Origin: Rhizophagus irregularis
Lineage: Eukaryota > Glomeromycota > Glomeromycetes > Glomerales > Glomeraceae
Length of the DNA: 64,000 nt
Assembly: GCF_026210795.1 (NCBI RefSeq)
Contig: NC_089435.1
Location: 2,046,001 to 2,110,000, forward strand
Direction of reading: 5' to 3'
Made by a program: the position numbers and the translations under genes. The notes beneath the pieces were generated by a model, which was not told the origin of the DNA, did not search any database, and saw only the letters and a program-made list of their open reading frames with translations. Numbering within the stretch: position 1 is the stretch's first letter; every line of letters begins with the position of its first letter. Of the stretch, positions 21,777-32,789 are shown piece after piece.

Positions 21777-23242
21777 ATGAAGTTCAACAGAGACGTACTT
21801 TATTTAATATCAAAAAATTTGCAAAATGACAGTATATCACTTTATTCATTTCTTCTAGTTAGTAGAATTTGGTATGAGGTGGCAGTACCAATATTATGGA
21901 AAATTCCTGGAAGAATTCCTTTAACTAAAAAAGCAGAGAGTATATTATTTAACGTTATACTTTCACATTTTTCAGAAGACTCAAGAGATATTTTGAAGAA
22001 ACAAGGAATCAACGATCTTTTCACAGAAGCTTATCGACCACTTTCATTTAATTACATTATCTTCTGGAGACATTTAGATTTAGAATATTTAGAGGATATG
22101 ATCAAGATCAAATTAAGAAATGACAAAGAACCGAACATTAATATTATAATAAATGAATTATTAAAATTATTTATTAACAAAAATACTAAATTTCTTTCAC
22201 TTTTTATTCCATATAATTTTAAGTATCAATTACATAATATTTCATGGGCTGAGCAATGCTTTTCAAGTCTTAAATTCCTTCGTTGCGATAGTAGGGATAA
22301 AAATATTATGGAAGGGTTAGTTATAATAGCTAAATCAATTAATAAAATCAGTTATTATATTTCAAATTTTGATAATGATGATATTTTTGGAAGCTTAAAA
22401 TTAATTGAAAATCAAAATAATTTGAAAGAAATTAAAATTGAATGTCGTACTTCGTTTGAACAATCCAAAATTATTAAAATTATTGAAAAATCACTAATTA
22501 AAAAAGCAAATACTCTTCAACATCTACAAATAAATTGGGATCCCGATGATGAATTTCTTTCATATTTTGTAAATTTAATTAGTTTAAAATAGGTGATTCT
22601 TGGTATAAATACCATTATAATAGAACAAATTGGTATCATTTGAAGAAAGTATTTTTACCTGGTTTAAAAGTTTTAATAGCCAATACTGACTCACATAAAA
22701 ATTTAGATAGAATGATTAAAATTACAATTTGTCATCTTCTTAAAATCACTATTTGCAATAAAAATTTTATTAGTGATTCTGATTATAATAGAAGACTTAT
22801 TCAAGCAATTTATCAGAATTGTCCAAATCTTAGATATCTTAATATGCCAATTAAAGAACAAAATATTCCTGAATTTGAAATGTTATTAATTAATTGTCAA
22901 AATTTAGATGAATTAATATTTAAGTATGAATTACCTTTTAATTATAGGAATTTGTTTAAAATATTAGTTAGATCATCACCAATAAGTTTGTATAAGTTTA
23001 AAATTTATTTTAATCAGGAATTTGGACCTAATTCTGAAACATTAAAATCATTTTTTGATAACTGGAAAGATAGGCATCCTATGATTTTACAAATCCATTC
23101 GATGAATTTTGAAGATATGGAGGAATTAAAAGGGTTAGCTAAAAAATATGAATTAAAAGGAATAGTTCAAAGATGTGACTTTAATTGTGTTTGTGATTAT
23201 GAAGAATTTGATTGGGTTCGAAAAAACACAGATATTTATTAG
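21777..23242 (+). pseudogene. F-box/leucine-rich protein with one frameshift
   Basis: The first frame (21777-22592) and second frame (from about 22590 to the stop at 23242) together match the intact 487-aa paralogue at 29449-30912 end to end. The N-terminus carries the F-box (DVLYLISKNLQNDSISLYSF...RIWYEVAVPILW, residues about 4-42). The rest is leucine-rich repeat-like (NCPNLRYLNMPIKEQNIPEF; CQNLDELIF). Near 22586 the paralogue reads AGTTTAGAAATAGG and this copy AGTTTAAAATAGG: one base is lost, giving a stop at once; a 3-nt in-frame loss follows. F-box proteins link substrates to SCF ubiquitin ligases. A single lesion could be a recent death or a base-call error. Confidence 0.8.
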
Positions 23243-23293
23243 CTACAAGTATCTTATTATATATATAAATATCTTATATGTGATTATATATAT

Positions 23294-23546
23294 ACAGTGG
23301 CCTGCCAAAAAAAAAAAATAATCAAGGCGATACTGCTAAATATGAATTTTAAAAAAATAATCAAGGTTGAAGTTTATCTTCCATATAATGATGAAAATGA
23401 TTTAGATTATCTTACGTGTAGAGCACTATCTAAAAGTTTTGATCAGAAGTATTTTGAAAAACTATTAGTGGAGAATGGACTTGACGAATATATTAATTTT
23501 GATGAATTTTTTTCAACTTATATATATATATATATATATATATAGA
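23294..23546 (+). other. Open-frame fragment ending in a (TA)n microsatellite
   Basis: After ACAGTGGCCTGCCAAAAA (23292 on, which resembles a Tc1-like end) the plus strand reads KKIIKVEVYLPYNDENDLDY and LTCRALSKSFDQKYFEKLLV to DEYINFDEFFSTYIYIYI, where the coding-looking part runs into (TA)n at 23517-23545 and stops. It may be the tail of a decayed gene. I do not recognise the family. Confidence 0.3.
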
Positions 23547-23919
23547 TTTTCTTACAGAAAAATTTATCATTGCAAAATTTTATTATAATCAAGAAATTAA
23601 CTTTTTATAAAAAAAATAAAATCATGTTCTACAAATTCTATTAACAAGCATGATACACTTTTCGATTGTTTCTCTATAATTTGGTGTTGGTTAAACCACA
23701 TTTTATTGCAAAAGTTGCGTCTTTTCTTTATAATGTTCATTATGGAGTCACAAGTAATTTCCTGCAATTCAAAACTAATATGGCGTGGATGCCTGCCAAA
23801 AAGAATTCTCGCTTTTCTTAATTTTTTTTGTTTAAATGTAAATGTCTAATGGCAAAAGTCTTTTCCCCCTGTGAGCTTTTTGATTTATTCTAAATTTATA
23901 AATTTTCAATTGAGCAATT
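23547..23919. other. Spacer, nothing supported
   Basis: AT-rich to mixed sequence. GATGCCTGCCAAAAAGAATT near 23788 repeats the CCTGCCAAAAA phrase of 23301. No gene. Confidence 0.4.
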
Positions 23920-26248
23920 TCACTTAGTGTCATTCCTAAAGTTATGGCTGTCACTTCGCATAAACCTTCTCAATTTGCATTGTAGCTGTCCATTATGAAG
24001 TGCTTTGTATAACCCTAAATTGTAGTACCTCAGAAAGCAGTTACACCATTCAGACAAGATATCACATAAATCATCAGTGGCATCTCGGACGTCCTTGTTG
24101 AAGAACAACTTTTTTGTGTGTCCTGTGTCTTTAGAAATATAAAGTCAGATAAAGTATTAAGAGTACTTCAGGTGAATTAAGGAATACCTACCTCTTTCAA
24201 GAAGAATTAAATTGTTAGAATCACGAACTTCATTATTCACCACGAGACCTTTCTTGCAGACTTCGTCTATATATAGTAACTCTGTTTTGTGGTTGATTAA
24301 GACTCACGATATATTGATTTACATTTACATCATTCCAACATTCTCCGATTTTCTCAAGAATTCTTGCCATTTCTTAACGAGTTAATTAAACTTGGAAGAT
24401 GAAAATCATAAAAGGAGAAAGAAATATGTGTACGTAATCTTACATCACAAAGCTCGCCTCTCTTTGTAAACATGAATTGTCCTTAGTTTGAGAAATGAAT
24501 TGTCCCTTAGTTTGAGACATGAATAGTCCCTTAATTTGAGACATGAATTGTCCCTTAATTTGTAACGCAGGCAAATTTGCTTGCCAGAATAAGCTCAAAT
24601 ATATTTTCAGGTTCATTTCCTAAAATAATTTCCTTAGAAATAATCTCTAATTGAAGTAAGGTTTGCTGTTTGTTCTTGTCTCTTAGTTTCATTATTTTGG
24701 CATTTATCTCGCAATCTCAACATCACGCCTAGGCTCTAACTCAAAAATTTCGGCCTCAAGCTTAGTGATCTTAGCCACAAGTCTGGAATGCATACTCGAT
24801 AATTAGTTTTTATCACTGTGTACTTTATTAAAATCGAATAAAATCACACCCATTTCGTTACGGACTGCAACTAGATTACTTTTACCAAAGAAAAAAATTT
24901 TTTATTAATACAGTGCAAAAACATAATTTGGGATGTGGCCGTTTCTATGTTAATGTTTGCAGACTATTACACATAAATTATTTTTTCATCTATTCTAACC
25001 TTTTTACTCTCTGGGGATTTGTCCGCATATGCTCTATCCTTTATTATATCAACGATCACACTCAAAAGCTTCTTCACACCATTACGCAATGTCTAATACT
25101 CCTAGGATCTTTTATCTAAGGCTTTTTTTTTAAACTCGATGGTATGGGGAATTTCACTCGCTTGATTAATCTCGCCTGGACTGTAAAGCAGAAAATGCCA
25201 ATCTCTAGCCAAAGTCACAATACCTTGAGGTAGTCAAAATCATCATCAACATGAGTTAGAAGTTTTTCCGTGGATGATGCTCTTGATCCCGTTGTATTGT
25301 TACTCTAGTACAACTATGAATATGTTTTGTGTTAGTATTTCTTATTTATTCTGTCTAAACGTCTGAAGAGATATCTCCTGTGGAATAGGATAGGGAAGCA
25401 GAGATCCCAGAAAGGTCCTGATTACTAGGAGAACAAATTTTTTCCTTGTAAAAGATTTTCATTCAGAAGCAGAGACAGAGCAGGAATAAATTTCTTTGGA
25501 GTAGTTACTTGTCTTATGTGGCAAAATGTTAGTCATTTCTGATGATATATCTTTTGTTGTCGTAGGATGATATTTATGGCTGGCTGCTTTTACGTACTAT
25601 CTGTTGACCAATATATGTATTAGTCATTTCGTTGCTCTCGTTAACAGCTTCATGTCAAATAAAGCTAACTACACAGCTCGTACCTTAATGTTCGTAGTAC
25701 CATGAATCTGAAGGGGACATGAAAAGATGTATTAAGTGGATCATAATCCATTTTCGTATTTTCGTTTACTTTTGCTGAATTGCGATTTGTGACCAAAAAT
25801 CTGCTAATGAACAGGTCATTTCCATGCCGTGCCTAAGGAATGACTAAGAGGAAAAATTTTCTTGTGAAGACATTGTTTATAATAGACGGAGACTAAGATG
25901 CAGACACAATGAACAAGCAAGGGTTAAAGAGTAGCCAATCTCTCTAGGAAGATGTAATTAGACTTAATATGCAAAATCTTCACTTCATTGTCATAAAATG
26001 AGACAGATCGTATATGGTAACTGTACTAAGAGTGTTGCGTCCACATTCTTCCATAACCATAAGATCCTTGAGACTCTTACCTGCCACTGAAACTAGCACA
26101 AAACTCTTTCAACATTCTGAATTTGACTAAGAACCTCAGCAATCTCATTCCTTGGAATCTCAGATGTGGCCTCAACTTCGTAAAAATCAGTAAACAATTT
26201 ATTCCACTCCAGTGAACAAGGTTTTCGGGATTTCATGTTATTATCCAT
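23920..26248 (-). pseudogene. Decayed multi-exon gene, less AT-rich than the surroundings
   Basis: Minus-strand coding-like islands in order: an ATG at 26248 opening MDNNMKSRKPCSLEWNKLFT and then EIPRNEIAEVLSQIQN; a shifted frame with VSVAGKSLKDLMVMEECGRN and TIYDLSHFMTMK (about 26110-25985); EAVNESNEMTNTYIG (about 25655-25610); GIVTLARDWHFLLYSPGEIN (about 25225-25135); a coiled-coil piece VAKITKLEAEIFELEPRRDV (about 24775-24720) with a frameshift; MARILEKIGECWNDVNVNQY (from about 24370); DEVCKKGLVVNNEVRDSNNL; and, after an intron GTAGGTATTCC...CTAAAG, KDVRDATDDLCDILSEWCNC and a stop at 23920. The NESNE...GIV..WxFLLYxP pattern recalls a large uncharacterised, crinkler- or nuclease-like family of these fungi, but this is from memory and uncertain. 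Base composition is clearly less AT-rich. It may be one gene or two abutting relics. Confidence 0.5.
24469..24562 (+). repeat. Minisatellite, ~26-bp unit, 4 copies
   Basis: Four units of ACATGAATTGTCCCTTAGTT followed by TGAG, differing by a few bases (AAATGAATTG..., ACATGAATAG...). It lies within the decayed gene region, between the coiled-coil piece and the MARILEKIG piece. Confidence 0.8.
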
Positions 26249-26259
26249 TTTTCTATTAA

Positions 26260-28260
26260 TCACATTTCCATAGACGACAAAAAAATTTGATCGTATGAAA
26301 TAGTAAAACCAGACACTAGAGAATTATAGAACATCAGTCCTGTTTTTGTCACAAATAATGTAGCCATTAAAGATACAGTTAACGTGATTCCAAAACCTTC
26401 ATGTTCTAGAGTACATTATATAAAATAAATACGTTTTCCGTGGTTAATATATGAACATATGGTAGTTTGTTGGTGAATGCACCCACCTGAAAGTCTTGAC
26501 AGTCGACACTATGGTGATGTTGTAGTACCATTGCTGCTGAAATAATAACTCGCTCTCTTGTTGCTTGCCCTTATTGCCAATTCATATTGTAAACTGAAAA
26601 AATGTTACTATGTATTCTGTGACTTTAGTCAGTTTCACTAATCCCATGTTGGATATCATCCTAATTTCGTGTTAGAAAGATTGTGGAATGCTTTTGGAAC
26701 AGTTCTTTAAATTGATAAAAGACAGACGCAATTAATGCAATATCAAATAATACAAACTGAATTGTGCGTGAACAAAAAATATGTTTGCATCAGTTATCGC
26801 AAGAAATGGGCCGGGAGAGAATCTACAATAAACAAAAGATTATGTGTGGAGAGAAAAATCTTTGCATATTTTCTAGTTTTTTTTTCTGATTAAGAGACCA
26901 AATCTATGTGCTACGTTGTACTGTGTAATATTTTTTGAAATTAGCCAACTGCGAACTCGAGGTCACGGTCTCGTAGTTTAATTAGATGGTATGATGTCAG
27001 TTAATTCGGATAAAATTTCCCGTATTGCTATTCAATTGCACGTGTCAATTTGCAGGATACTATGAATTTTCCTGTCCTGGTATAAAATGGACTTATTAGA
27101 TATGCCTCCATATATGAGGGCAGCATAAATAGTATCATTTTTGGCTCATTAAGATTCACAAGAGAATACATATAGTGAAGATCATATATCAGAAAAACCA
27201 TCGGAAGCAAATAGAATAAGAAAAGTCTGCTAAATAAGAGAAGTCTGCTAATCTAACTTGAAGTAAACTTCTCCAAGTATATACTAGGTGCTTGAGTGAT
27301 GACTTAGTTATTTGTAACACATGAGGTATGAATCTGGGATAACGATAATAACATCCATTAATTATTCTTGATTGCTGTAATTTCTACTACATTGCTTCGC
27401 AGGCATTTTCACTAAGAACTCTTCCATCGAACAAGGTATATATCAATAATGTGATCAACGACTACCTTGATCGATTTGTAAATAGGATACTAGAAAGAAA
27501 CGTTACTTCACAACTCAAATATCGTGTTCTAATTTTTACGCCCATTGTCTATCTTTCCTAAGTCTCCCAGTAATCCATATGAAGGAATTTTAACAACATT
27601 TGTAATAATTCGGATATATTCTCAACTAGATATTTTTAATTCAAAAACCGGGAAGAAAATTAAAGTATGTAGTACCAAGTTACGTTCGTTACCACAAGAG
27701 AGGAGAGTCTTTTGCTAACCGCTTAGCTTTTATTTATATGTATATAAGAGCGAGCGGATAACCCATATTTCCTTGGAAACCCCCAGGTATTTGTATTTTT
27801 ACGATTTCAGAAAGTGAGACCACTTAATTTTTGCTTCGTATTACCACTACAAGCAACGAATACATACAGTACTATACTCAATTGTGACACGTTCGGTTGG
27901 AAGTAACGATAAGTAGATATTAAAGATTTTGATTTTCGAACAAGATGAAAAAATTTTATGTAAAGTTAGAATCTGTGTGGCTGAGATATATCACTGTGTT
28001 AGAGTCTGTAGAAAGAAAATACTTACTACTTCGTAATAAAATTAAAAATAAAAATAAAAATTAAAAATAAAAATTGACAAAAAAAAAAGGTATTAAGATG
28101 GGATCTGGAGGTCTCGGACCCCCTAGAAAATTTTTTTCCAATAAAATATAAGTTAAAAATGTTTCTGAATAAGGTACCATAATTCTTTAGAATATACAAT
28201 TGCATACAAATATAAACTTTAAAAATAAAATAAAGTGTATATTTAAATAAGAATCTTGCT
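26260..28260. other. Mixed-composition region; one possible relic
   Basis: Less AT-rich sequence without a defendable gene. On the minus strand 27210-27028 is open for 60 codons (FLIYDLHYMYSLVNLNEP, then SYMEAYLISPFYTRTGKFIV), which reads like protein but matches nothing I know. A (AAAAATAAAAATTAA)n-like tract lies at 28035-28075, followed by GGAGGTCTCGGACCCCCTAG near 28105. Confidence 0.35.
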
Positions 28261-28261
28261 A

Positions 28262-28310
28262 ATTTGCTCTCCGGGTGAAATCACCCAGGTGATTTCACCC
28301 ATAATAAATC
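28262..28310. repeat. Palindromic block (GGGTGAAATCACC / GGTGATTTCACCC)
   Basis: GGGTGAAATCACC, CA, GGTGATTTCACCC form a perfect 13-bp-arm palindrome at about 28274-28301, preceded by TTGCTAATTTGCTCTCC. Reversed, this resembles 18408-18455 (GGGTGATTTAACCC ... GGGGGCAAATTAGCAA). Confidence 0.6.
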
Positions 28311-29339
28311 ATATATAAAATTTTTAATTTGATCTTGCATATAAAAATAAATTTTACGAACACATTTACATTTATTGTGAAATAGAAAAATCTATAATCA
28401 CGTTACATCATATATATGGTTCATATGATAACCCTTGATACCACCACTAAAGTTGAAATTAAATGAAATCAGAAATAAAAATATACAAGGTTGGAATGAA
28501 CCAAAACCAAAGAGAAGATTAATGAATAACCGAAATCGTAATAAAACCAAATCAAACATAAGTAAAAATGAAATCGTATAAAAAAATAAAAAAATCCCAA
28601 CCAAAGGAAAAGAAGCCCAAGAAGAAACCCAAAAGAAACCCAATGAAACCCAAGAAGAAATCCAAAGAAGAAGTCCAAGGAAAAACCCGGCCAAAATAGA
28701 AGAAACCCAAATGAAAAATGAAACTGGTTAGTTACAGTAAAGAAACTAGACTTCTGAAATTCTGAAAAACTTGAAACTTATCATTTACTAGGATACCGAA
28801 GTTAAAAATCTACAAAAAGAAAATGGGTAATTAAGAAACAATAGCAAATAAAAAAATAAACAAATATTATAAAAAAAAAGCTTACCTTCAAAAGTCTAAG
28901 AAGAAAAAAAGGCGTTAAAGAGCGTCAAAAAACGTTAAAAGACATTAAAAATGTTAAAGGTCGTCAAAAAATGATGAAGAATGTTAAAGAACGTTAAAAA
29001 AAGGTTATTCGTTATCTGATAAACAAAACAAATAATAATCAGGTGATATCACTCACGTTAAACTCCATCCAAAATTTTATTGAAGAAAAATTCTCTTAAA
29101 TTTTTGTTATAAAATTTTAATAATAAAAAATATGTAAAGGAAAAGACGTAACCTCGCTCTATAAATAATTTTTCATCGTCTCATACTATGTTAACACGAT
29201 TAAAATACCTCTACAAGCAAATTTAAATCATAATTATTATAATTGTTAACAAAAAAAGGGGATAATTGTTGAATTTATTAGTTATATAACAATACAAATT
29301 TAATTGTTTGATCAAGAGCTCAAGACAATTACGGAATTT
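28311..29339. repeat. Low-complexity spacer with two simple repeats
   Basis: 28585-28720 is a purine-rich run of GAAACCCAA/GAAGAAACCCAA phrases. 28905-29010 is a run of 11-13 bp GTTAAAGA(A)CGT-like units. The open frames here come from the low complexity and are not called. The rest is AT-rich up to the F-box promoter. Confidence 0.6.
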
Positions 29340-29390
29340 TGTGGTCACGAGTGTCTCACCAATAAAATCATTTTAGATTATCTATTGCGC
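29340..29390 (+). promoter_or_regulatory. F-box-family upstream block
   Basis: TGTGGTCACGAGTGTCTCAC, CAATAAAATCATTTTAGATT and ATCTATTGCGC, about 60-110 bp before the ATG at 29449; nearly the same as at 21647-21698. Confidence 0.55.
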
Positions 29391-29448
29391 CCATCTTTTT
29401 TTTCTGCAATTGAAAAAATTTTCTTCCTTACACCTGACTAAAAAAAAA

Positions 29449-30912
29449 ATGAAGTTCGACAGAGACGTACTTTATTTAATATCAAAAAATTTGCAAAATG
29501 ACAGTATATCACTTTATTCATTTCTTTTAGTTAGTAGAATTTGGTGTGAGGTAGCAGTACCAGTATTATGGAAAATTCCTGGAAGAATTCCTTTAACTGA
29601 AAAAGCAGAAAGTATATTATTTAACGTTATACTTTCACATTTTTCAGAAGACTCAAGAGATATTTTGAAGAAACAAGGAATCAACGATCTTTTCACAGAA
29701 GCTTATCGACCACTTTCATTTAATTACATTATCTTCTGGAGACATTTAGATTTACAACTTTTAGAGGATATGATCAAACCAAGAAATGTCGAAGAATCAA
29801 ACATTGATATTATAATAAATGAATTATTAAAATTATTTATTAACAAAAATACTAAATTTCTTTCACTTTTTATTCCATATAATTTTAAATATCAATTACA
29901 TAATATTTTATGGGCTGAAAAATGCTTTTCAAGTCTTAAATTCCTTCATTGTGATAATAGGGATAAAAATATTGTGGAAGGATTAGCTATAATAGCTAAA
30001 TCAATTAATAAACTCATATATCATATTACATATCTTTATGACATTTCTGGAAGCTTAATATTAATCGAAAATCAAAATAATTTGAACGAAATTAAAATTG
30101 AATGTCGTGCTTCTGTACAATTTGAAATTATTGAAATTATTGAAAAATCACTAATTAAAAAAGCAAATACTATTCAACATCTGCAAACAAATTGGGATAC
30201 TGAAGATAAATTTCTTTCATATTTTGTAAATTTAAGTAGTTTAGAAATAGGTGAATATTTCTGGTATAAATACTCTAGAAATAAAACAAATTGGTGTCAT
30301 TTGGAGAAAGTATCTTTACCTGGTTTAAAAGTTTTAATAGCCAATATTGAATCACATCAAAATTTAGATAGAATGATTAAAATTACAAATGGCCATCTTC
30401 GTGAAATTACTCTTACCCATAGTGGTATTGTTAGTGATGCTGATTATAATAGAAGACTTATTCAAGCAATTTATCAGAATTGTCCAAATCTTAGATATCT
30501 TAATATGCCAATTAAAGAACAAAATATTCCTGAATTTGAAAGGTTATTAATTAATTGTCAAAATTTAAATGGATTAATTTTTGAGTATGAAATGCATTTT
30601 AAATATAAGAGTTTATTTGAAATATTAATTAGATCATCACCAATAAGTTTGTATAAATTTAAAATTTATTTTAATCGGAAATTTGGACCTAAATTTAAAT
30701 TATTAAAATCATTTTTTGAAAACTGGAAAGATAGACATCCTATGATATTACAAATTAATATGGTGAATTTTGAAGATAGACAAGAGATGGATAAATTAAA
30801 AGAGTTGGTTAAAAAGTATGAAATAAAAGGAATAGTTCAAAGATGTGACTTTGATTGCTTTTATTATTATGAAGATTTTGATTGGATTCGAAAAAAAACA
30901 GATGTTTATTAG
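29449..30912 (+). CDS. F-box/leucine-rich repeat-like protein (487 aa)
   Basis: A single uninterrupted frame, no intron. The F-box lies at about residues 4-42 (DVLYLISKNLQNDSISLYSF, LLVSRIWCEVAVPVLWKIPG) and the remainder is leucine- and asparagine-rich with irregular repeats (HLEKVSLPGLKVL, CPNLRYLNMPIKEQNIPEFE, CQNLNGLIFEYEM). Such proteins normally bind SKP1 through the F-box and recruit targets to an SCF ubiquitin ligase through the C-terminal repeats; the target is unknown. The start is the ATG at 29449, which matches the sibling at 21777 (MKFNRDVL); an upstream TTG frame extension is ignored. The promoter block lies about 60 bp upstream. It ends 294 bp before the tail of a convergent BTB pseudogene. 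Confidence 0.88.
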   Translation: MKFDRDVLYLISKNLQNDSISLYSFLLVSRIWCEVAVPVLWKIPGRIPLTEKAESILFNVILSHFSEDSRDILKKQGINDLFTEAYRPLSFNYIIFWRHLDLQLLEDMIKPRNVEESNIDIIINELLKLFINKNTKFLSLFIPYNFKYQLHNILWAEKCFSSLKFLHCDNRDKNIVEGLAIIAKSINKLIYHITYLYDISGSLILIENQNNLNEIKIECRASVQFEIIEIIEKSLIKKANTIQHLQTNWDTEDKFLSYFVNLSSLEIGEYFWYKYSRNKTNWCHLEKVSLPGLKVLIANIESHQNLDRMIKITNGHLREITLTHSGIVSDADYNRRLIQAIYQNCPNLRYLNMPIKEQNIPEFERLLINCQNLNGLIFEYEMHFKYKSLFEILIRSSPISLYKFKIYFNRKFGPKFKLLKSFFENWKDRHPMILQINMVNFEDRQEMDKLKELVKKYEIKGIVQRCDFDCFYYYEDFDWIRKKTDVY

Positions 30913-31205
30913 ACATTATATATATAGGCTTTATTAAATATAAATAAACACAATATTTTTATATGAAGAAAGGGGTTATTTTATTTTATTCATGATGATG
31001 TAATTTTATCTTATGATCTGGTATTAATAATCATTATAAATGATTTACTAACATTATGGTCTTACAGTCAAATCTTTATACAGCCTACTAACAATACATC
31101 AATTTATATAAATAGGGCGATTTAAATTTAAGGAAATAAAATATGGTAAATAAAGAAAAAAATAATAATAAATAATACCTACTCTTGCAAATTGGTTTAA
31201 TGGGT

Positions 31206-32665
31206 TTAATTTAGAATTTGAAATACTTCATAATCTTCCACATAAAATTTATCAGCAGCTTTTCTGCTGATTTGTTTTTCGTAACGATCATTCTCACAAT
31301 ATACAGTCTTCCCAATTAAACAAAGGTCAAATTTACCAAATGCTGAACAAGCATGATTATAGTTTAATATAGCAAATTCTTCATCTTTCACACGACTAAA
31401 TATATAATTTTCAATATCATCACTATTCTCAAAAGAAAATATAAAATTATCCTCAGTAGTGCCATAATTACCAGCATCATTAGACTCCCATTTAATTGGA
31501 TTATATCCCCCAAGAATTTCATCACTATTATCTAATTTAATAATTGTTATAGTACGAAATTGATTATCATATATATCATGAAATTTTTCACGTGTAAACC
31601 CATCACGAGATTCACGAAGTAACAATTTAAATTTGTACACATTTTCTATCTCATCCGTAATTTCTAATCTATCAATCAATTTCGAGATTAATTCAGCATG
31701 TTGAATTGTAATGATTTTGGAATCTATATTATTTTTTTCTTAGTAGCTTTTGATTGTTTAATTGATTGGTTGTTAGAATCCAACTTTTGGTAAAACTTTT
31801 TTATAAGGTAATATTTCGTTTGAAAATTCTTCTGAAGTCAAATTATAAAATTTAATAAATGGAATATAATGCTGAACTTTTTTTCAAAGTATTAAAATCT
31901 TCTTTTGAAAAATTTGCAGTATCAGAAGGAAGTTCTGGATTTTGAGCAAGTCCCCATTTAAGCACATTTTTTCATACTTGAATTTCGTCCATTTGAAGAT
32001 TATCATTTTGAATAATTGTGATCAAAAGTTTTTCTGGAATTGAGGAAAAATTTAAAGATTTGATTATCTTATCTGGTCCTTTGGAGGTTAAATTAGTACA
32101 AAAATTTTGAAGTTCCAAGAAAGAATCGTTCTCAAAGCTTATTGATATATCAAATTAAAATTTTGTTCCATCCAATTTGCCTTAGTTTTAATCAAGAAGG
32201 ATTGTATATAACTAAAATAAGTGATTAATTCTTGGAGACCAAGTTCACTCCCTGCAACCAAAACTTTAATAATATCCGAAGTATCATATTCCTCTAAAGT
32301 AATTCTTCCACTATAAATATATCTAAAATAGTTAAGAACGTAAATTTAAATAATAAATTATACAAATATTTTTTTGTATTTAAATTTTAATTCTTTCCTT
32401 TTTCTTACCTTAAGATTATTTGAAAAATTTCAGATAAAATATTTTGTAATTTTATATGAAACAACGTTCCTTCATTTTTCCTTTTATTAGTTGATAAAAT
32501 TCTTCGTAGATACGTGGAACGATAATGTAAGATAACCATATGAGCACGAAATATCTTTATATAAGAGTCATTTCCAACTTCAATAGTAACATCATAGTAT
32601 TCATCGTCATTTAAAATTTCAAGTAAACTTTGAGACAATTTCAGTAAAAGTTCTTTATCATCCAT
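31206..32665 (-). pseudogene. BTB-BACK-TLDc pseudogene (several frameshifts)
   Basis: Exon 1 (32665-32409, 257 nt) is open and normal (MDDKELLLKLSQSLLEILND). Exon 2 should start at 32322, but has a base lost in AAAGCTTATTGATATATC (near 32140; siblings AAGCWTGTTTGATATATC), changes near 31980 and 31880, a ~35-nt loss near 31785, and an extra A near 31733 that brings a stop. The TLDc part (31679-31206) is open again: LLLRESRDGFTREKFHDIYD, EILGGYNPIKWES. So it is recently inactivated, or a damaged gene with two intact end domains. Its promoter block is also decayed. Confidence 0.85.
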
Positions 32666-32735
32666 AATTTATAAATTTAAAAAAATAAATAAAGAAATGA
32701 AAAAGAAAATGATTGACAATTTTGTCGAACGGTAG

Positions 32736-32772
32736 GTAACCTTACTTAAATTGCTACTACAGCTTGTTGATC
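32736..32772 (-). promoter_or_regulatory. Decayed BTB-family promoter block
   Basis: Minus strand GATCAACAAGCTGTAGTAGC, then TTTAAGTAAGGTTACC in place of TATATAAGGTTAACC: the TATA-like core is lost, in keeping with the dead gene. Confidence 0.5.
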
Positions 32773-32789
32773 ATCAACGTTTACTGTAG

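Noticed and set aside
28398-28694. Membrane-like minus-strand ORFs (GFFLGLLLWISSW...)
   Set aside because: They read the GAAACCCAA simple repeat on the opposite strand; hydrophobicity comes from the repeat.
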